From: Vibrio rhodolitus
Lineage (GTDB): Bacteria > Pseudomonadota > Gammaproteobacteria > Enterobacterales > Vibrionaceae
Length of the DNA: 64,000 bases
NCBI RefSeq assembly: GCF_003350325.1
Contig: NZ_QLYZ01000016.1
Coordinates: 51,793 to 115,792, forward strand
Reading direction: 5' to 3'
Of the stretch, positions 9,501 through 19,754 are shown piece by piece. Under the pieces are notes generated by a model, which had not been told where the DNA came from, made no database searches, and saw only the letters and a list, made by a program, of their open reading frames with translations. Every line of letters starts with the position of its first letter. Position 1 is the stretch's first letter. The position numbers were made by a program, and so were the translations under genes.

Positions 9501-9981
9501 GACCAAACACTTGGTCGGCGTGACGATAGCCTGACTTTTCTAATTGCAGGCGCAGCTTTTCTAATGAGTAGAGATCGCCCGTTTTCACCATTAAGGTGTG
9601 CTGCATCAAGAATTCACGAGGAGACTGGCGCTGCAGCAACGTGCTAATTGGCACTATGGTGATGCCTTCATTTTGTGTCGGCAGTTGATATAAGCGCGCA
9701 ATACGGTCAGAAATGATTTCTTGGTGTGGTGAAAAATTATCGTACGGCAGTGTTTCCCAGTCAGGGAAAAGGGTGACACTCTGGCTGGAGAATTGTTCGA
9801 GTTCTTGTTGTAACTTCAGCGCAGTTTGTGGGTCTGGCGTCGCTAGTAGTGTGTGACCTTGGTGCTGCTCGGCCAGTTCAGCGATCGCGAGTGCTAACGC
9901 GGAACCAGGTAAATTACCGACCTGTTTTTTGTCGCCGGCACCGTTAGGATTAACTAGATTAAGTAATGATGGTTTTGACAT
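6517..9981 (-). CDS. mfd: Mfd, transcription-repair coupling factor
   Basis: Full-length 1154-residue DNA translocase that removes RNA polymerase stalled at lesions and recruits UvrA. The N-terminal third is the UvrB-like module. A CarD-like RNA-polymerase-interaction domain follows (about residues 470-550). The RecG-like motor has Walker A CGDVGFGKT near residue 630 and Walker B DEEH near 732, and a TRCF C-terminal domain ends the protein. It lies 38 bases upstream of csiV and 7 bases downstream of the PilZ gene, so the three may share a transcript. Confidence 0.97.
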   Translation of the reverse strand: MSKPSLLNLVNPNGAGDKKQVGNLPGSALALAIAELAEQHQGHTLLATPDPQTALKLQQELEQFSSQSVTLFPDWETLPYDNFSPHQEIISDRIARLYQLPTQNEGITIVPISTLLQRQSPREFLMQHTLMVKTGDLYSLEKLRLQLEKSGYRHADQVFGPGEYASRGSIIDLFPMGSRDPFRIDFFDDEIDTIRTFDPENQRSIEDVSEIRLLPAHEFPTSEAAIEDFRIRWRQRFEARREPESVYMQVSKGTWPSGIEYWQPLFFDHTETLFDYIADNTQLLAVGNIEAAIDTFLTDVDYRYDQRKVDPLRPLLPPEELWLKKDELFAQFKLLPQLALSIDPVSEKQGRVNPNISPLPELKVQHQNKEPMAALRQFSETYTGKIIFSVESEGRREALLELLQRIKLRPVECASFCDALTHKEKFTLVLGAAEHGFLYGNEQIAFICESDLLGDRVIQRRRKDRKTTNSDAVIRNLAELKPGQPVVHIDHGIGRYLGLQTLEAGGMTTEYVTLEYQNEAKLYVPVASLNLISRYSGGAEESAPLHKLGGEAWAKARRKAAEKVRDVAAELLDVYAKRELKPGYKFALDRGQYATFKSGFPFEETDDQSMAINAVLSDMCQAKAMDRLVCGDVGFGKTEVAMRAAFVATDNGKQVAVLVPTTLLAQQHFENFRDRFANLPIRVEVLSRFKTAKEQKLVLQDIADGKVDLVVGTHKLLSSDIQFKDLGLLIVDEEHRFGVRQKEKMKAMRADVDILTLTATPIPRTLNMAMSGMRDLSIIATPPARRLAIKTFVRQREDAVVREAILREIMRGGQVYFLHNQVETIEKVASDLEKLVPEARVTVAHGQMRERELEKVMNDFYHQRFNLLVCTTIIETGIDVPTANTIIMDRADHLGLAQLHQLRGRVGRSHHQAYAYLLTPHPKAMTKDAIKRLDAIASLEDLGAGFTLATHDLEIRGAGELLGDEQSGQIQSVGFTLYMEMLEQAVEALKEGKEPSLDDLLREQTEVEMRIPALLPDDYIPDVNTRLSMYKQIASVADKDELDGLKVELIDRFGLLPDAAKNLLAVAELKLAAAKLKVKKIEAHDKGGYIEFYPDADINPIYLVTLLQSQPQKFAMEGPTKFKFTLPLVDRRQRIQFVTDMLAEFQQNLLPKQN

Positions 9982-9988
9982 GTGAATG

Positions 9989-10561
9989 TTATTTTTCGCG
10001 ATTTAGTGAGCGCTGGCGTAATAGTTTTTGCTGTTGGTAAAGAGCTGCTTTGATGAGCAAGTCTTGGTCCTGATCGCGCAGCAGATCATATTTGATAGTG
10101 ACAGTGTATTGGCTATCTTCATCCGTCTTGCTGCAACTAAATACCGAGCCATAGCAATAAATTGCCGAAGCGGGGTGGTCGAGAAACAGCTTCACACGCA
10201 CTTTTTTCCCTTCGGTAATGGCTTGGTTGCACAGGTAGCTAAATTGGCTTGCACCAAAAGCAACGGTTTGATGTCGATAATCGTGATTGTCTTGCTGCGA
10301 TAACATAAAGGTTAGCAGAAGATTGAGCTTAGCATTTTGTGTATCGAGTAAAGCGATGACGTGTTTGAAATCGTTGGACTTCAATTCGGCACGTGCCGCG
10401 TCGTTGAGTTGATCTAAGGAGCTAAACTCACTCGCCACCAAAAAAGGAGTGGGAATTTCGTCTTCAAATTGGGCGAAAGTTGGGTAAGTGTAATCGTCAG
10501 CCAAGGGTTCGACATTGACGGTCAATTGGTGATGAACAGTGAAGTATTCTTGGTCAGACAT
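9989..10561 (-). CDS. PilZ-domain-like protein, probably degenerate for c-di-GMP
   Basis: A 190-residue protein encoded directly upstream of mfd, in the place where V. cholerae carries a PilZ protein (PlzB). Residues about 100-175 resemble a PilZ beta-barrel, but the hallmark c-di-GMP motifs RxxxR and DxSxxG are not visible. A role in c-di-GMP signalling is therefore uncertain; some PilZ proteins act as adaptors without ligand. AGGGAAAAG precedes the ATG. Family assignment rests on position and general sequence character. Confidence 0.6.
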   Translation of the reverse strand: MSDQEYFTVHHQLTVNVEPLADDYTYPTFAQFEDEIPTPFLVASEFSSLDQLNDAARAELKSNDFKHVIALLDTQNAKLNLLLTFMLSQQDNHDYRHQTVAFGASQFSYLCNQAITEGKKVRVKLFLDHPASAIYCYGSVFSCSKTDEDSQYTVTIKYDLLRDQDQDLLIKAALYQQQKLLRQRSLNREK

Positions 10562-10725
10562 GAACTTTTCCCTCTATAGATGTTCTGATTATCGTCATAC
10601 ACAGCAACTAATCAAGGTATGTCATTGTTAAATCCTTATTTTAACTGTGAAATGACCATTTAGGACTATCAGCCATCTAAATTAATCGTTACAGTATTCG
10701 CAATTAAAAAGTATTGGTCTTTATT

Positions 10726-11934
10726 ATGTTTCATCCAGTGTCGACCTTCATCGGCTTGCGCTACCTAAGGGGGCGATCCGGTGACAGGTTTAGTCGCTTT
10801 GTCTCTTATATGTCGACGGCAGGTATTACGATTGGTGTGATGTCACTGATCACCGTTTTATCGGTTATGAACGGTTTTGAATCTCAGCTGAAAGACAAAA
10901 TTCTCGGCGTCATGCCGCAAGCTATCGTCTCTTCTGTTGATGGTAAAACGCCGCGCAGCGAAAGTGCGCCAGAATTTATTGCCAAGATGTCGACAGCCGG
11001 ACATCCTGAGCCGATTGTGCAAAGTGAGGCCGTTATTCAAAGCGCGAAACAACTCAGCGCTGGATTGCTGGTGGGGATCAAACCAAGCGACCATGACCCT
11101 ATCGAGCAACATGTGATAGCGGGCCGCTTGTCTAACCTTAAATCGGGTTCATACCAAGTTTTTGTCGGCAGCACTCTTGCGCGCTCAATGGATATTGGTC
11201 CGGGTGACAAAGTGCGCTTGATGGTAACAAGTGCTAGCCAGTTCACGCCGCTTGGGCGTATTCCAAGCCAACGAATTTTTACCGTGGCAGGCATCTACAA
11301 TACGGGCTCAGATGTTGATGGCCAGTTAATGCTGACTCACATTGATGATGCGGCGCGCTTGATGCGCTTTAACCAACAAACCATGACAGGCTGGCGTTTG
11401 TTTTTTGATGACCCATTTGTGGTGGCCGATCTGAGTCAACAACCGTTGCCGCAAGGTTGGCAGTGGCAAGATTGGCGTGATCAGCGCGGAGAGCTGTTCC
11501 AAGCGGTGCGCATGGAGAAAAATATGATGGGTCTTATGCTAGGGCTTATCGTTGGTGTGGCAGCGTTTAATATTATTTCTGCACTGATTATGGTGGTGAT
11601 GGAGAAACAAGCCGAGGTTGCGATTCTTAAGACGCAAGGCATGACCGATCGCCAAGTAATGAGTATTTTTATGGTTCAAGGTGCCAGTAGTGGCATCGTC
11701 GGCGCGCTAATTGGTGGCGGGCTCGGTGTGCTGCTTGCTAGCAATCTAAATAGCTTGCTTGAAGCTGCTGGCATTGCGCTGTTTTCTGTCGGTGGTTCTT
11801 TACCTGTCGTGATTAACCCGGTGCAAATTCTAGTTGTGATTACGTTGGCTGTGATGCTCAGTCTACTTGCAACTCTGTTTCCTTCTTATCGAGCATCGTC
11901 TGTAAAACCTGCTGAGGCATTAAGATATGAGTGA
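10726..11934 (+). CDS. lolC: LolC, lipoprotein-releasing ABC transporter permease
   Basis: Inner-membrane permease of LolCDE, which extracts mature outer-membrane lipoproteins and hands them to LolA. It has the expected layout of TM1 (about residues 22-45), a large periplasmic domain (about 45-265), then three C-terminal helices, and it begins with the family N-terminus [14 protein letters not shown]. The ATG at 10726 is chosen over one four codons upstream on that basis; the ribosome site is weak. Its 3' end overlaps lolD by 8 bases. Confidence 0.93.
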   Translation: MFHPVSTFIGLRYLRGRSGDRFSRFVSYMSTAGITIGVMSLITVLSVMNGFESQLKDKILGVMPQAIVSSVDGKTPRSESAPEFIAKMSTAGHPEPIVQSEAVIQSAKQLSAGLLVGIKPSDHDPIEQHVIAGRLSNLKSGSYQVFVGSTLARSMDIGPGDKVRLMVTSASQFTPLGRIPSQRIFTVAGIYNTGSDVDGQLMLTHIDDAARLMRFNQQTMTGWRLFFDDPFVVADLSQQPLPQGWQWQDWRDQRGELFQAVRMEKNMMGLMLGLIVGVAAFNIISALIMVVMEKQAEVAILKTQGMTDRQVMSIFMVQGASSGIVGALIGGGLGVLLASNLNSLLEAAGIALFSVGGSLPVVINPVQILVVITLAVMLSLLATLFPSYRASSVKPAEALRYE

Positions 11935-12613
11935 TCTACTACAGTGTCATGATGTAACCAAAACCTACCATGAGGGAGCACTGGATACTCAAGTATTAAA
12001 AGGCGTCAGCTTCGAGCTAAAACGTGGCGAGTTAGTGTCGATTATCGGCACATCAGGCTCAGGTAAAAGTACACTGTTGCATGTGCTTGGCGCATTAGAT
12101 GATGCCACCTCAGGTCACGTTACTTTTCTTGGACAAAACTTGGCGCAACTAAGCTCCAACAAACAAGCGAAGTTACGCAATCGTCATCTTGGTTTTGTTT
12201 ACCAATTTCATCACTTATTGGCGGATTTTAGCGCATTGGAAAATGTGGCAATGCCGCTGTTAATCGGGGGCATGAAGGTTGCGGAAGCGAAGCAAAAAGC
12301 GCAGGCGTTGCTCGACAAGGTCGGCTTGTCGCATCGTGTTGACCACCGTCCATCTGAGTTATCTGGTGGCGAGCGCCAACGTGTCGCGATTGCTCGTGCT
12401 TTGGTCAATAGCCCAGATCTTGTGTTGGCTGATGAACCTACCGGTAACTTGGACCACAAAACCGCACTGGCGATTTATGATTTGATGCGTGAGCTTAATC
12501 GTGAGTCGGGCACAGCATTTTTGGTGGTAACTCATGATGGTGAACTGGCCTCCAAGATGGATCGCCAGCTACACATGCAAGATGGTCTACTTGTGAATGT
12601 GGAGGGAGCTTAG
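11927..12613 (+). CDS. lolD: LolD, ATPase of the lipoprotein-releasing transporter
   Basis: ABC ATPase of 228 residues powering lipoprotein release from the inner membrane. It has Walker [10 protein letters not shown] (about residue 42), signature LSGGERQR (about 145), and Walker [13 protein letters not shown] (about 165). It overlaps lolC by 8 bases and shares one base with the lolE start (TAGTG), indicating coupled translation of the complex. Confidence 0.96.
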   Translation: MSDLLQCHDVTKTYHEGALDTQVLKGVSFELKRGELVSIIGTSGSGKSTLLHVLGALDDATSGHVTFLGQNLAQLSSNKQAKLRNRHLGFVYQFHHLLADFSALENVAMPLLIGGMKVAEAKQKAQALLDKVGLSHRVDHRPSELSGGERQRVAIARALVNSPDLVLADEPTGNLDHKTALAIYDLMRELNRESGTAFLVVTHDGELASKMDRQLHMQDGLLVNVEGA

Positions 12614-13857
12614 TGTTTTCTTCACTATCGCTATTTATCGGCGGTCGATTTAGTCGCGCTAAGCAGCGCAACAAGATGGTTTCGTTTATCTCACTTTCTT
12701 CAACACTCGGCATTGCGGTCGGTGTTGCAGTGATCATTATCGGTTTGTCCGCTATGAATGGCTTTGAACGTGAGTTGAAAAACCGAGTGCTGTCAGTGAT
12801 TGCTCACGGTGAATTTGAAGGTGTGCGCGGTCCGATTGAAAACTGGCATGGAATGATCGACCAACTCGACAAGCACCCACAGATCGAAGCGGCAGCGCCT
12901 TACATTAAGTTGACGGCGCTGGCAGAAAAAGGGCAGCAACTGAAAGCCATTGAAGTGAAAGGTGTCGATCCCGCGATGGAATCGAGCATTTCTCATTTGG
13001 CGGACTTTATCGAGGGTGACAGTTGGCAAAACTTTCGTGCGGGTGAGAAGCAACTTATTTTGGGGCAAGGGGTCGCAGATCTATTGAAGGTGAAAAAAGG
13101 TGACTTTTTAACCTTGATGATCCCATCGACCGGCAGCACTAGCCAGGTGCAAACGCCACGTCGAGTGCGAGTCCAAGTCGCCGGTTTGCTGAAACTAAAT
13201 GGGCAAATAGACCACAGCTTAGCCCTTGTGCCGCTGCAAGATGCGCAAAATTATGCACGTATTGGCGATCGAGTGACTGGCGTAGCGGTAAAGGTGACGG
13301 ATGTGCTCAATGCTCGTAACATTGTGCGAGAGGCGGGCAACACGCTCAATGAGTATGTTTATCTGCGCAGTTGGCAGCAGAAGTACGGCTTTTTGCATCG
13401 CGATATTCAGTTAGTTCGCACGATTATGTATTTAGTCATGGTATTAGTTATTGGGGTGGCGAGCTTTAATATTGTCTCGACCTTGATGATGGCAGTGAAA
13501 GACCGCGCGGCAGAGATTGCGATTTTACGTACCATGGGGGCAACCGATGGCTTGATAAAACGGATATTTGTTTGGCAAGGCGTCTTCTCAGGCGTGCTGG
13601 GCAGTGTGGTTGGGAGCGTATTAGGCGTTGCAGTTGCGCTTAACCTCACAAGCTTAATCAAAGGGCTAGAGCAGTTGCTTGACCATCAATTCCTATCTGG
13701 TGATATCTACTTCGTTGACTTTTTGCCATCGCAAGTTTTAGTCGAGGATGTCGCTTTGGTGTCGTTGACGGCGATTATCTTGAGTTTACTGGCTACTTGG
13801 TACCCTGCTTCACGAGCGAGTCAGCTTAACCCAGCTGCTGTGCTAAGTGCGAAATAG
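12613..13857 (+). CDS. lolE: LolE, lipoprotein-releasing ABC transporter permease
   Basis: Second permease of LolCDE, 414 residues, with the same one-plus-three membrane layout and large periplasmic domain as LolC. The start is GTG at 12613, overlapping the lolD stop and preceded by GGAGGGAG, a very strong ribosome site. The C-terminal helices contain the MacB/FtsX motif DRAAEIAILRTMGAT. A terminator follows. Confidence 0.95.
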   Translation: MFSSLSLFIGGRFSRAKQRNKMVSFISLSSTLGIAVGVAVIIIGLSAMNGFERELKNRVLSVIAHGEFEGVRGPIENWHGMIDQLDKHPQIEAAAPYIKLTALAEKGQQLKAIEVKGVDPAMESSISHLADFIEGDSWQNFRAGEKQLILGQGVADLLKVKKGDFLTLMIPSTGSTSQVQTPRRVRVQVAGLLKLNGQIDHSLALVPLQDAQNYARIGDRVTGVAVKVTDVLNARNIVREAGNTLNEYVYLRSWQQKYGFLHRDIQLVRTIMYLVMVLVIGVASFNIVSTLMMAVKDRAAEIAILRTMGATDGLIKRIFVWQGVFSGVLGSVVGSVLGVAVALNLTSLIKGLEQLLDHQFLSGDIYFVDFLPSQVLVEDVALVSLTAIILSLLATWYPASRASQLNPAAVLSAK

Positions 13858-13876
13858 CAAATACATTTTGGAAAAC

Positions 13877-13902
13877 AAAAAAGGACCGCAAGGTCCTTTT
13901 TT
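13877..13902. terminator. Bidirectional terminator between lolE and the DUF2062 gene
   Basis: An 8-bp stem (AAAGGACC / GGTCCTTT) is flanked by A-rich and T-rich runs, so it can work for lolE and for the convergent DUF2062 gene. Confidence 0.85.
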
Positions 13903-13988
13903 AATGCTTGTTGATCAAAGCGATTGCGCTGATTTCTGAGCGATTGGTCAAGTTAACCATCGTAATTGGCGACGGTTAGACGAAGCGC

Positions 13989-14507
13989 TTATCGTGAGAA
14001 GCGCGAACGGCGTTGCTGCCAACTGCGCACTACGGAGTAGCGCCATAGCCCTTTGATACCGAAGTAACCCAGCATTGCTGATGTGACACCACAAATCATA
14101 CAGCCCAGCAGAAATGGGGGACCGATAGTGCTCATTTGATGCAGGATAAAGTCCCACGAGAGTTCAAAATGAAATGGTTGCGGTGGTACGTGCATCACCC
14201 AAGCGCCAATCTTATAAGCAAAATAGAACAGCACAGGCATAGTGATCGGGTTGGATACCCAGACCAGTGCAACAGAAAGTGGCAGGTTTACACCACATAA
14301 GATAGCCAGACCTGCAGACATGATCATTTGGCTTGGTAACGGAACAAAGGCCATAAACAAACCTACCGCGAATGCACCAGCAGCAGAGCGTCGATTTAGA
14401 CACCATAGGTTTGGGTTGTAAAGCACGTTGCCAAAAACCTTTAATGCCTTCTGACGTTTTATCACTTCGTGGTCAGGCATAAAGCGTTTGATAAATTTTC
14501 TTGGCAT
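13989..14507 (-). CDS. DUF2062 membrane protein
   Basis: A 172-residue integral membrane protein of family DUF2062. Visible landmarks are RRSAAGAFAVGLFMAFVPLP followed by hydrophobic helices, and VWVSNPITMPVLFYFAYKIG. Start at 14507 gives the family N-terminus MPRKFIKRFMP. The molecular role is unknown; DUF2062 domains are also found fused to glycosyltransferases. It is divergent from comEC with only 8 bases between starts, so their promoters must lie inside or overlap the neighbouring coding sequence. Confidence 0.85.
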   Translation of the reverse strand: MPRKFIKRFMPDHEVIKRQKALKVFGNVLYNPNLWCLNRRSAAGAFAVGLFMAFVPLPSQMIMSAGLAILCGVNLPLSVALVWVSNPITMPVLFYFAYKIGAWVMHVPPQPFHFELSWDFILHQMSTIGPPFLLGCMICGVTSAMLGYFGIKGLWRYSVVRSWQQRRSRFSR

Positions 14508-14515
14508 AAGGGAAT

Positions 14516-16798
14516 ATGACTCTCTTTGTAAATTATTGGACGTTGTCGTCGTTCGCAATACTCATCATAACCACTCCCCACTGGGTAGCGTTGCCGAAGT
14601 GGTTTTGGTCAGTTCCATGCCTGATTTGGCTCTTGCTTTGTTTAAAGTTTAGATGGCTAAGATGGGGATGTGGGTTAATTGTTGCACTGCTTGTAATTAC
14701 AGTGAGAGGCAATTTAATCCACCACCAAATGAACACCCTGTTCAGCGCCGGTTCGGATCTTACCATAAATGCCGAAGTTGGCAGCCTTTTTAAACCAATA
14801 ACTCATGGCTTTCAAGGGATAGCGATAATTAGATCAATTAATGGTCACGAAATAGATTATTTTTCGCGCCCGCGAGTCTACCTGACCTCGCCTCAGCCCC
14901 TAAGACTAGGAGATAAGATAACGGCACAAGTGAAATTAAAGCCAATTATTGGTGTTCTTAATCAAGTCGGTATTGACCGAGAAAAGAGTGCGATAGGGCG
15001 TCGAATTGTCGGGAGTGTGGTAGTAAAGACTAGCTCATTTTATCGAGTCAGAAGCGCCTATTCGCTGCGTCAGGAACTTTATTCTCGCGCGGTAAGTTTA
15101 ACTCATTCCTCCGCTTTTCAGGGGCTGATTTTAGCACTTGGTTTTGGTGAGCGAGGACATCTTGAGCAAGCACGGCAGCATCAGCTACAAACCAGTGGCT
15201 TAAGTCATTTGGTGGCGATATCGGGGCTTCACGTTGGGATTGCATTTGGGTTTGGTTATTGGCTTGGTTTTCTGCTTATTCGCCTGAGGTTCAAGCTGGC
15301 TCTTTTGCCTTTATTGGTTGGCTTTGCTTGTGCTGCGGGCTACGCATGGTTGGCAGGGTTTAGCTTAACGACCCAACGTGCGCTGATACTCATTTCAATT
15401 TTGCTATTGCTGCGCCTCTTCGCTATCCATACCAGCTACCGGTATAAGTGGCTTTTAATGGTCTCTGCGTTACTTTTGTTCGATCCCTTTGCCGTTTACT
15501 CAAATAGCTTTTGGCTCTCTGTCATTGCGGTTGCCTTGGTGTTTATTTTACTTGGGCTTTTTTCTACTTATCAGGGTAAAAAGAGTTACAGCAAACTCAA
15601 ACAGCTCCTTGGCTTACAGATTGGACTGGTGTTACTGATGACTCCAGTTGTTGCGCTGACTTTTCATGGGATTGGGCTTGTCAGTGTTGCGTATAACCTA
15701 ATTTTTGTGCCTTGGTTTAGTTTCTGGGTTATTCCCTTAATCCTCACAGCTGTGGCTTTGCTCGTTATCACCCCGAGTTTAAGTGCAGCACTGTTTGAGC
15801 TGGCAAGTCTGAGTTTAGTGCCATTGGCAAAGGTATTGCCTTTTAGTGAATCACTGTGGCTGCCAATTTCGGCAAGCAGTGCGTGGTGGTTACTTTGTGT
15901 CGTTATTGTGTGGCTATGCCGACGCGGTCTCTCGCCTCGTTTTGTTTTATTGCTCAACTGTTCGATCTTAATGTCACTTTCAATGTTGTTCTTGCCAGAG
16001 CAAAATAAGTGGCGTTTACATGTGCTTGATGTTGGTCATGGGCTGGCAGCTGTTATCGAGCGCAATGGCAAGGCAACGCTTTTTGATACCGGCGCAAGTT
16101 GGGGGAGTGGCGATTATGTATCGTTGGTCGTGATCCCGTTTCTGCGTGCCAATGGCTTGATGCTTGAGCAAGTGATTATCAGTCATTTCGACAACGACCA
16201 CGCTGGTGGTTTAGCTAGCTTGATGTCAGAGTTTCCGCGCGCAAAGCTGTTTGCAAGTCAAACTGAGGAATTACCAGATATTGCCCGCCAGCCTTGCGTT
16301 AAAGGGCAGAGTTGGCAGTGGCAAGAATTAACGTTTGTTGCACTTTGGCCTCCGCAGTTGGTTGAGCGTGCTTACAATCCTCACTCTTGTGTGGTGAGGG
16401 TAGAAGCAAGTTACCAGCAGAGTCTGCTACTAACCGGAGATATCGAAGTCATCGCCGAATGGACGCTGACAAGAGAGCCTCAACAACTTAGTGCTTCGGT
16501 GGTGCTTGTTCCTCATCATGGTAGTGCGACTTCCTCAATGGCGCGCTTTGTACGTGCCGTAGACCCACATCTCGCTATCGCCTCAAACGCATTTCAAGGG
16601 CGCTGGTCGTTGCCCAATGCAGAGGTTAAACAGCGCTATTTAACGCAAGGCGCAAATTGGATGGATACCGGCAATGATGGACAAATCTCAGTGACATTTG
16701 ATACAGGCATGCCTGCAAACAAATTAGCGGTTGCAGGTCTAAGAGCGACTAAAGGCAAGGCTTGGTATAGGCAGATGCTGCGTAAGCGAGTAGAATAG
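14516..16798 (+). CDS. comEC: ComEC/Rec2, DNA uptake channel
   Basis: Inner-membrane channel of 760 residues that moves single-stranded DNA into the cytoplasm during natural transformation. The N-terminal hydrophobic part (about residues 1-80) is followed by an OB-like segment, the multi-helix Competence domain (about 195-480) with the HLVAISGLHVGI motif, and a C-terminal metallo-beta-lactamase-like domain (about 500-745). That domain carries the metal motif HFDNDHAGG near residue 557 and VPHHGS near 667. AAGGGA precedes the ATG. It supports competence for chitin-induced transformation known in vibrios. Confidence 0.93.
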   Translation: MTLFVNYWTLSSFAILIITTPHWVALPKWFWSVPCLIWLLLCLKFRWLRWGCGLIVALLVITVRGNLIHHQMNTLFSAGSDLTINAEVGSLFKPITHGFQGIAIIRSINGHEIDYFSRPRVYLTSPQPLRLGDKITAQVKLKPIIGVLNQVGIDREKSAIGRRIVGSVVVKTSSFYRVRSAYSLRQELYSRAVSLTHSSAFQGLILALGFGERGHLEQARQHQLQTSGLSHLVAISGLHVGIAFGFGYWLGFLLIRLRFKLALLPLLVGFACAAGYAWLAGFSLTTQRALILISILLLLRLFAIHTSYRYKWLLMVSALLLFDPFAVYSNSFWLSVIAVALVFILLGLFSTYQGKKSYSKLKQLLGLQIGLVLLMTPVVALTFHGIGLVSVAYNLIFVPWFSFWVIPLILTAVALLVITPSLSAALFELASLSLVPLAKVLPFSESLWLPISASSAWWLLCVVIVWLCRRGLSPRFVLLLNCSILMSLSMLFLPEQNKWRLHVLDVGHGLAAVIERNGKATLFDTGASWGSGDYVSLVVIPFLRANGLMLEQVIISHFDNDHAGGLASLMSEFPRAKLFASQTEELPDIARQPCVKGQSWQWQELTFVALWPPQLVERAYNPHSCVVRVEASYQQSLLLTGDIEVIAEWTLTREPQQLSASVVLVPHHGSATSSMARFVRAVDPHLAIASNAFQGRWSLPNAEVKQRYLTQGANWMDTGNDGQISVTFDTGMPANKLAVAGLRATKGKAWYRQMLRKRVE

Positions 16799-16831
16799 AA
16801 AGAATATTGTAAAAAAGAATAAAGCAATTCT

Positions 16832-18583
16832 ATGTCTCTTGATCAAGATGAAACTACGTGGCAAACCTTTAAACGTTTATGGGTCTACATTCGTGTATAC
16901 AAATTAGGTTTAGCCGTGGCAGTTGTTGCGCTTGTAATTAATGCTATCGCAGATACCTACATGGTATCGCTGTTAAAACCGTTACTTGATGAGGGTTTCG
17001 GTAACGCAGAATCCAATTTTCTCCGTATTTTACCTCTAATTATTTTTGGCATGATGATCGTCCGTGGTTTAAGCGGGTTTGTATCGACCTACTGCCTAAG
17101 TTGGGTCTCCGGCAATGTGGTGATGGAGATGCGTCGCAGCATCTTTAACCAATTTATGCATATGCCAGTGGCTTACTTTGATAAAGAATCAACCGGTGGC
17201 TTGCTATCGCGTATTACTTACGATTCAGAGCAAGTTGCGGGCGCAACGAGCCGTGCGCTAGTCAGCATTGTGCGTGAAGGTGCCAGCATTATTGGTTTAT
17301 TGACCCTAATGTTCTGGAACAGTTGGGAGCTATCTTTGGTTCTGATTGTTGTTGCGCCTGTTGTTGCGTGGGCAATCAGCTTTGTTTCTAAGCGTTTTAG
17401 AAAAGTATCAAAAAGCATGCAAGATGCGATGGGGCACGTTACCTCATCGGCAGAGCAAATGCTCAAAGGTCATAAGGTTGTTTTAAGCTACGGCGGTCAA
17501 GATGTTGAGCGTGTTCGTTTTGAATCAGTCAGCAACCGCATGCGTCAGCAATCAATGAAGCTAGTCGCGGCGCAAGCAATTGCTAACCCAGTGATTCAGC
17601 TGATTGCATCAGTTGCTTTGGTGACCGTGCTATTTCTCGCAAGTGTCGATTCAATTCGTGAAACCCTAACTCCAGGTACATTTACCGTAGTGTTCTCAGC
17701 GATGTTTGGTTTGATGCGTCCACTAAAAGCGCTGACTAACGTAACCTCAGATTTCCAGCGCGGTATGGCAGCAAGCCAAACCTTGTTTGCTTTGATGGAT
17801 CTAGAAACTGAGCAAGATAACGGCAAATTTGCTACCGATAGCATCCGTGGTGAAGTTGAAGTTAAAGATGTGACCTTCACTTATGACGGTAAAGAAAAAC
17901 CAGCGCTGCGCAATGTGTCGTTTACCATTCCACAAGGTAAAACATTGGCTTTGGTAGGTCGTTCTGGTTCAGGTAAGAGTACGATTGCTAATCTATTCAA
18001 CCGCTTCTACGACGTCGACTCTGGCTCGATTTGTTTAGATGGTCACGATGTGCGCGATTACACCTTAGCAAACTTGCGTAGTCACTTTGCATTGGTATCG
18101 CAGAACGTTCATCTGTTTAACGATACGATTGCCAATAACATCGCTTACGCAGCGACAGAGAAGTACAGCCGAGAGCAAATTGAGCGCGCAGCGCGTCTTG
18201 CTCATGCGATGGATTTCATTGAGAAGATGGATGATGGTTTAGATACCATGATCGGTGAAAACGGTGCGAGCCTGTCGGGTGGTCAACGTCAACGTATCGC
18301 CATTGCGCGTGCATTACTGCGTGATGCACCAGTGCTGATTTTGGATGAGGCGACTTCTGCGCTTGATACTGAGTCAGAGAAAGCGATTCAAGCCGCACTG
18401 GATGAGCTACAAAAAGACAAAACTGTACTTGTGATTGCACACCGCTTGTCGACTATTGAGAAAGCGGACCAAATCCTTGTGGTGGATGAAGGTGAGATTA
18501 TCGAGCGTGGTAACCACCAAGAGCTTATCGCACTACCTGATGGTGCGTACTCTCAATTACACCGTATCCAATTTGGTGCTTAA
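16832..18583 (+). CDS. msbA: MsbA, lipid A-core flippase
   Basis: Half-size ABC exporter of 583 residues that flips lipid A-core across the inner membrane. Six membrane helices occupy about residues 25-310. The nucleotide-binding domain has Walker [10 protein letters not shown] near residue 376, signature LSGGQRQR near 479, and Walker [12 protein letters not shown] near 503. It lies 3 bases before lpxK, forming the conserved lipid A operon. Confidence 0.97.
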   Translation: MSLDQDETTWQTFKRLWVYIRVYKLGLAVAVVALVINAIADTYMVSLLKPLLDEGFGNAESNFLRILPLIIFGMMIVRGLSGFVSTYCLSWVSGNVVMEMRRSIFNQFMHMPVAYFDKESTGGLLSRITYDSEQVAGATSRALVSIVREGASIIGLLTLMFWNSWELSLVLIVVAPVVAWAISFVSKRFRKVSKSMQDAMGHVTSSAEQMLKGHKVVLSYGGQDVERVRFESVSNRMRQQSMKLVAAQAIANPVIQLIASVALVTVLFLASVDSIRETLTPGTFTVVFSAMFGLMRPLKALTNVTSDFQRGMAASQTLFALMDLETEQDNGKFATDSIRGEVEVKDVTFTYDGKEKPALRNVSFTIPQGKTLALVGRSGSGKSTIANLFNRFYDVDSGSICLDGHDVRDYTLANLRSHFALVSQNVHLFNDTIANNIAYAATEKYSREQIERAARLAHAMDFIEKMDDGLDTMIGENGASLSGGQRQRIAIARALLRDAPVLILDEATSALDTESEKAIQAALDELQKDKTVLVIAHRLSTIEKADQILVVDEGEIIERGNHQELIALPDGAYSQLHRIQFGA

Positions 18584-18586
18584 GCT

Positions 18587-19594
18587 GTGATTGAAAAAAT
18601 CTGGTTTGAAAATCATCCATTAAAATACCTGCTGTGGCCGCTGTTGTGGCCACTAAGCAAGTTGTTCGGTCAGATTAGCCGCTCTCGTCGAGCCAGTTAC
18701 CAGCAGGGCAAAAAAAGTGCCTACCGCGCACCTGTGCCAGTTATCGTAGTGGGTAATATTACCGCAGGTGGTAATGGTAAAACGCCAGTGGTTATCTGGC
18801 TGGTGGAGAAGCTACAAGAGTTAGGTTACAAGCCCGGCGTTGTGTCACGTGGCTATGGCGCCAAAGCGCCGAGCTACCCATTAGTTGTTGGGACTGAAAC
18901 TTCGACAGCCCATTGTGGTGATGAGCCTAAGCTGATTTATAAACGCACCAATGCGCCAGTAGCCGTCGACCCAGTACGAGCGAATGCAGTACAGGCGTTG
19001 CTTCCTTTGGGCGTTGATATCATCATTACCGATGATGGTTTGCAGCACTACGCATTAGAACGCGACATTGAATTTGCGGTAGTGGATGGTAAGCGCCGTT
19101 TCGGTAATCAGCAACTTATCCCAATGGGGCCACTTCGCGAAGGCGTGGAACGTTTGGCTGAGGTCGATTTTATTATTACCAACGGCGGACAAGCCTTGGA
19201 AAATGAAGTCGCGATGACGTTGCAACCAAGTTTGGCAGTAAATTTGAAATCCGGTGAGCAAATGCCAGTAAGCCAATTAAAAGGATTGGTGGCAATGGCT
19301 GGAATTGGTCATCCGCCGCGGTTTTTTAATACCTTAGAGCATCTCGGTGCCGATTTGGTTTACAGCCAAGGGTTTGCCGACCACCAAGATTTTGCAGTAT
19401 CACAATTGGCAGAACTTGCCGCTCGTGGTACACACCTTATTATGACAGAAAAAGATGCGGTGAAATGTGCAGATTATGCAGAAGATAACTGGTGGTACTT
19501 GCCAGTGTCGGCGTCATTTTGTGCGCAAGATGAACAACGTATCTTAGAACGAATTAAACAAACAAAGGAACATTATGGATCACCGTCTGCTTGA
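18587..19594 (+). CDS. lpxK: LpxK, tetraacyldisaccharide 4'-kinase
   Basis: Membrane-associated kinase of 335 residues that phosphorylates the 4' position of the lipid A precursor. The P-loop is GGNGKTP (about residue 62), and [12 protein letters not shown] (about 149-160) holds the conserved catalytic Asp and His. An N-terminal hydrophobic helix anchors it. The start is GTG, 3 bases after msbA. The 3' end overlaps the Trm112 gene by 20 bases. Confidence 0.95.
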   Translation: MIEKIWFENHPLKYLLWPLLWPLSKLFGQISRSRRASYQQGKKSAYRAPVPVIVVGNITAGGNGKTPVVIWLVEKLQELGYKPGVVSRGYGAKAPSYPLVVGTETSTAHCGDEPKLIYKRTNAPVAVDPVRANAVQALLPLGVDIIITDDGLQHYALERDIEFAVVDGKRRFGNQQLIPMGPLREGVERLAEVDFIITNGGQALENEVAMTLQPSLAVNLKSGEQMPVSQLKGLVAMAGIGHPPRFFNTLEHLGADLVYSQGFADHQDFAVSQLAELAARGTHLIMTEKDAVKCADYAEDNWWYLPVSASFCAQDEQRILERIKQTKEHYGSPSA

Positions 19595-19754
19595 AATCGT
19601 TGCGTGCCCAGTGTGCAAAAGCAAACTGACTTATGACAAAGATAAACAAGAGCTGATTTGTAAGGCAGACCGCCTTGCTTATCCAATTAAAGAAGGTATT
19701 CCAGTGCTGCTTGAACCAGAAGCGCGCACTATGAGCATGGATGAGGGCAGATAA
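19575..19754 (+). CDS. ycaR: Trm112/YcaR-family protein
   Basis: Small protein of 59 residues found between lpxK and kdsB in gammaproteobacteria. The sequence starts [18 protein letters not shown], with a CPVC knuckle (Cys 11 and 14) of the Trm112 zinc-ribbon-like fold, and ends with the typical [25 protein letters not shown] precedes the ATG. It begins inside lpxK and shares a base with kdsB (TAATG). The role is uncertain; eukaryotic Trm112 is a methyltransferase activator. Confidence 0.9.
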   Translation: MDHRLLEIVACPVCKSKLTYDKDKQELICKADRLAYPIKEGIPVLLEPEARTMSMDEGR

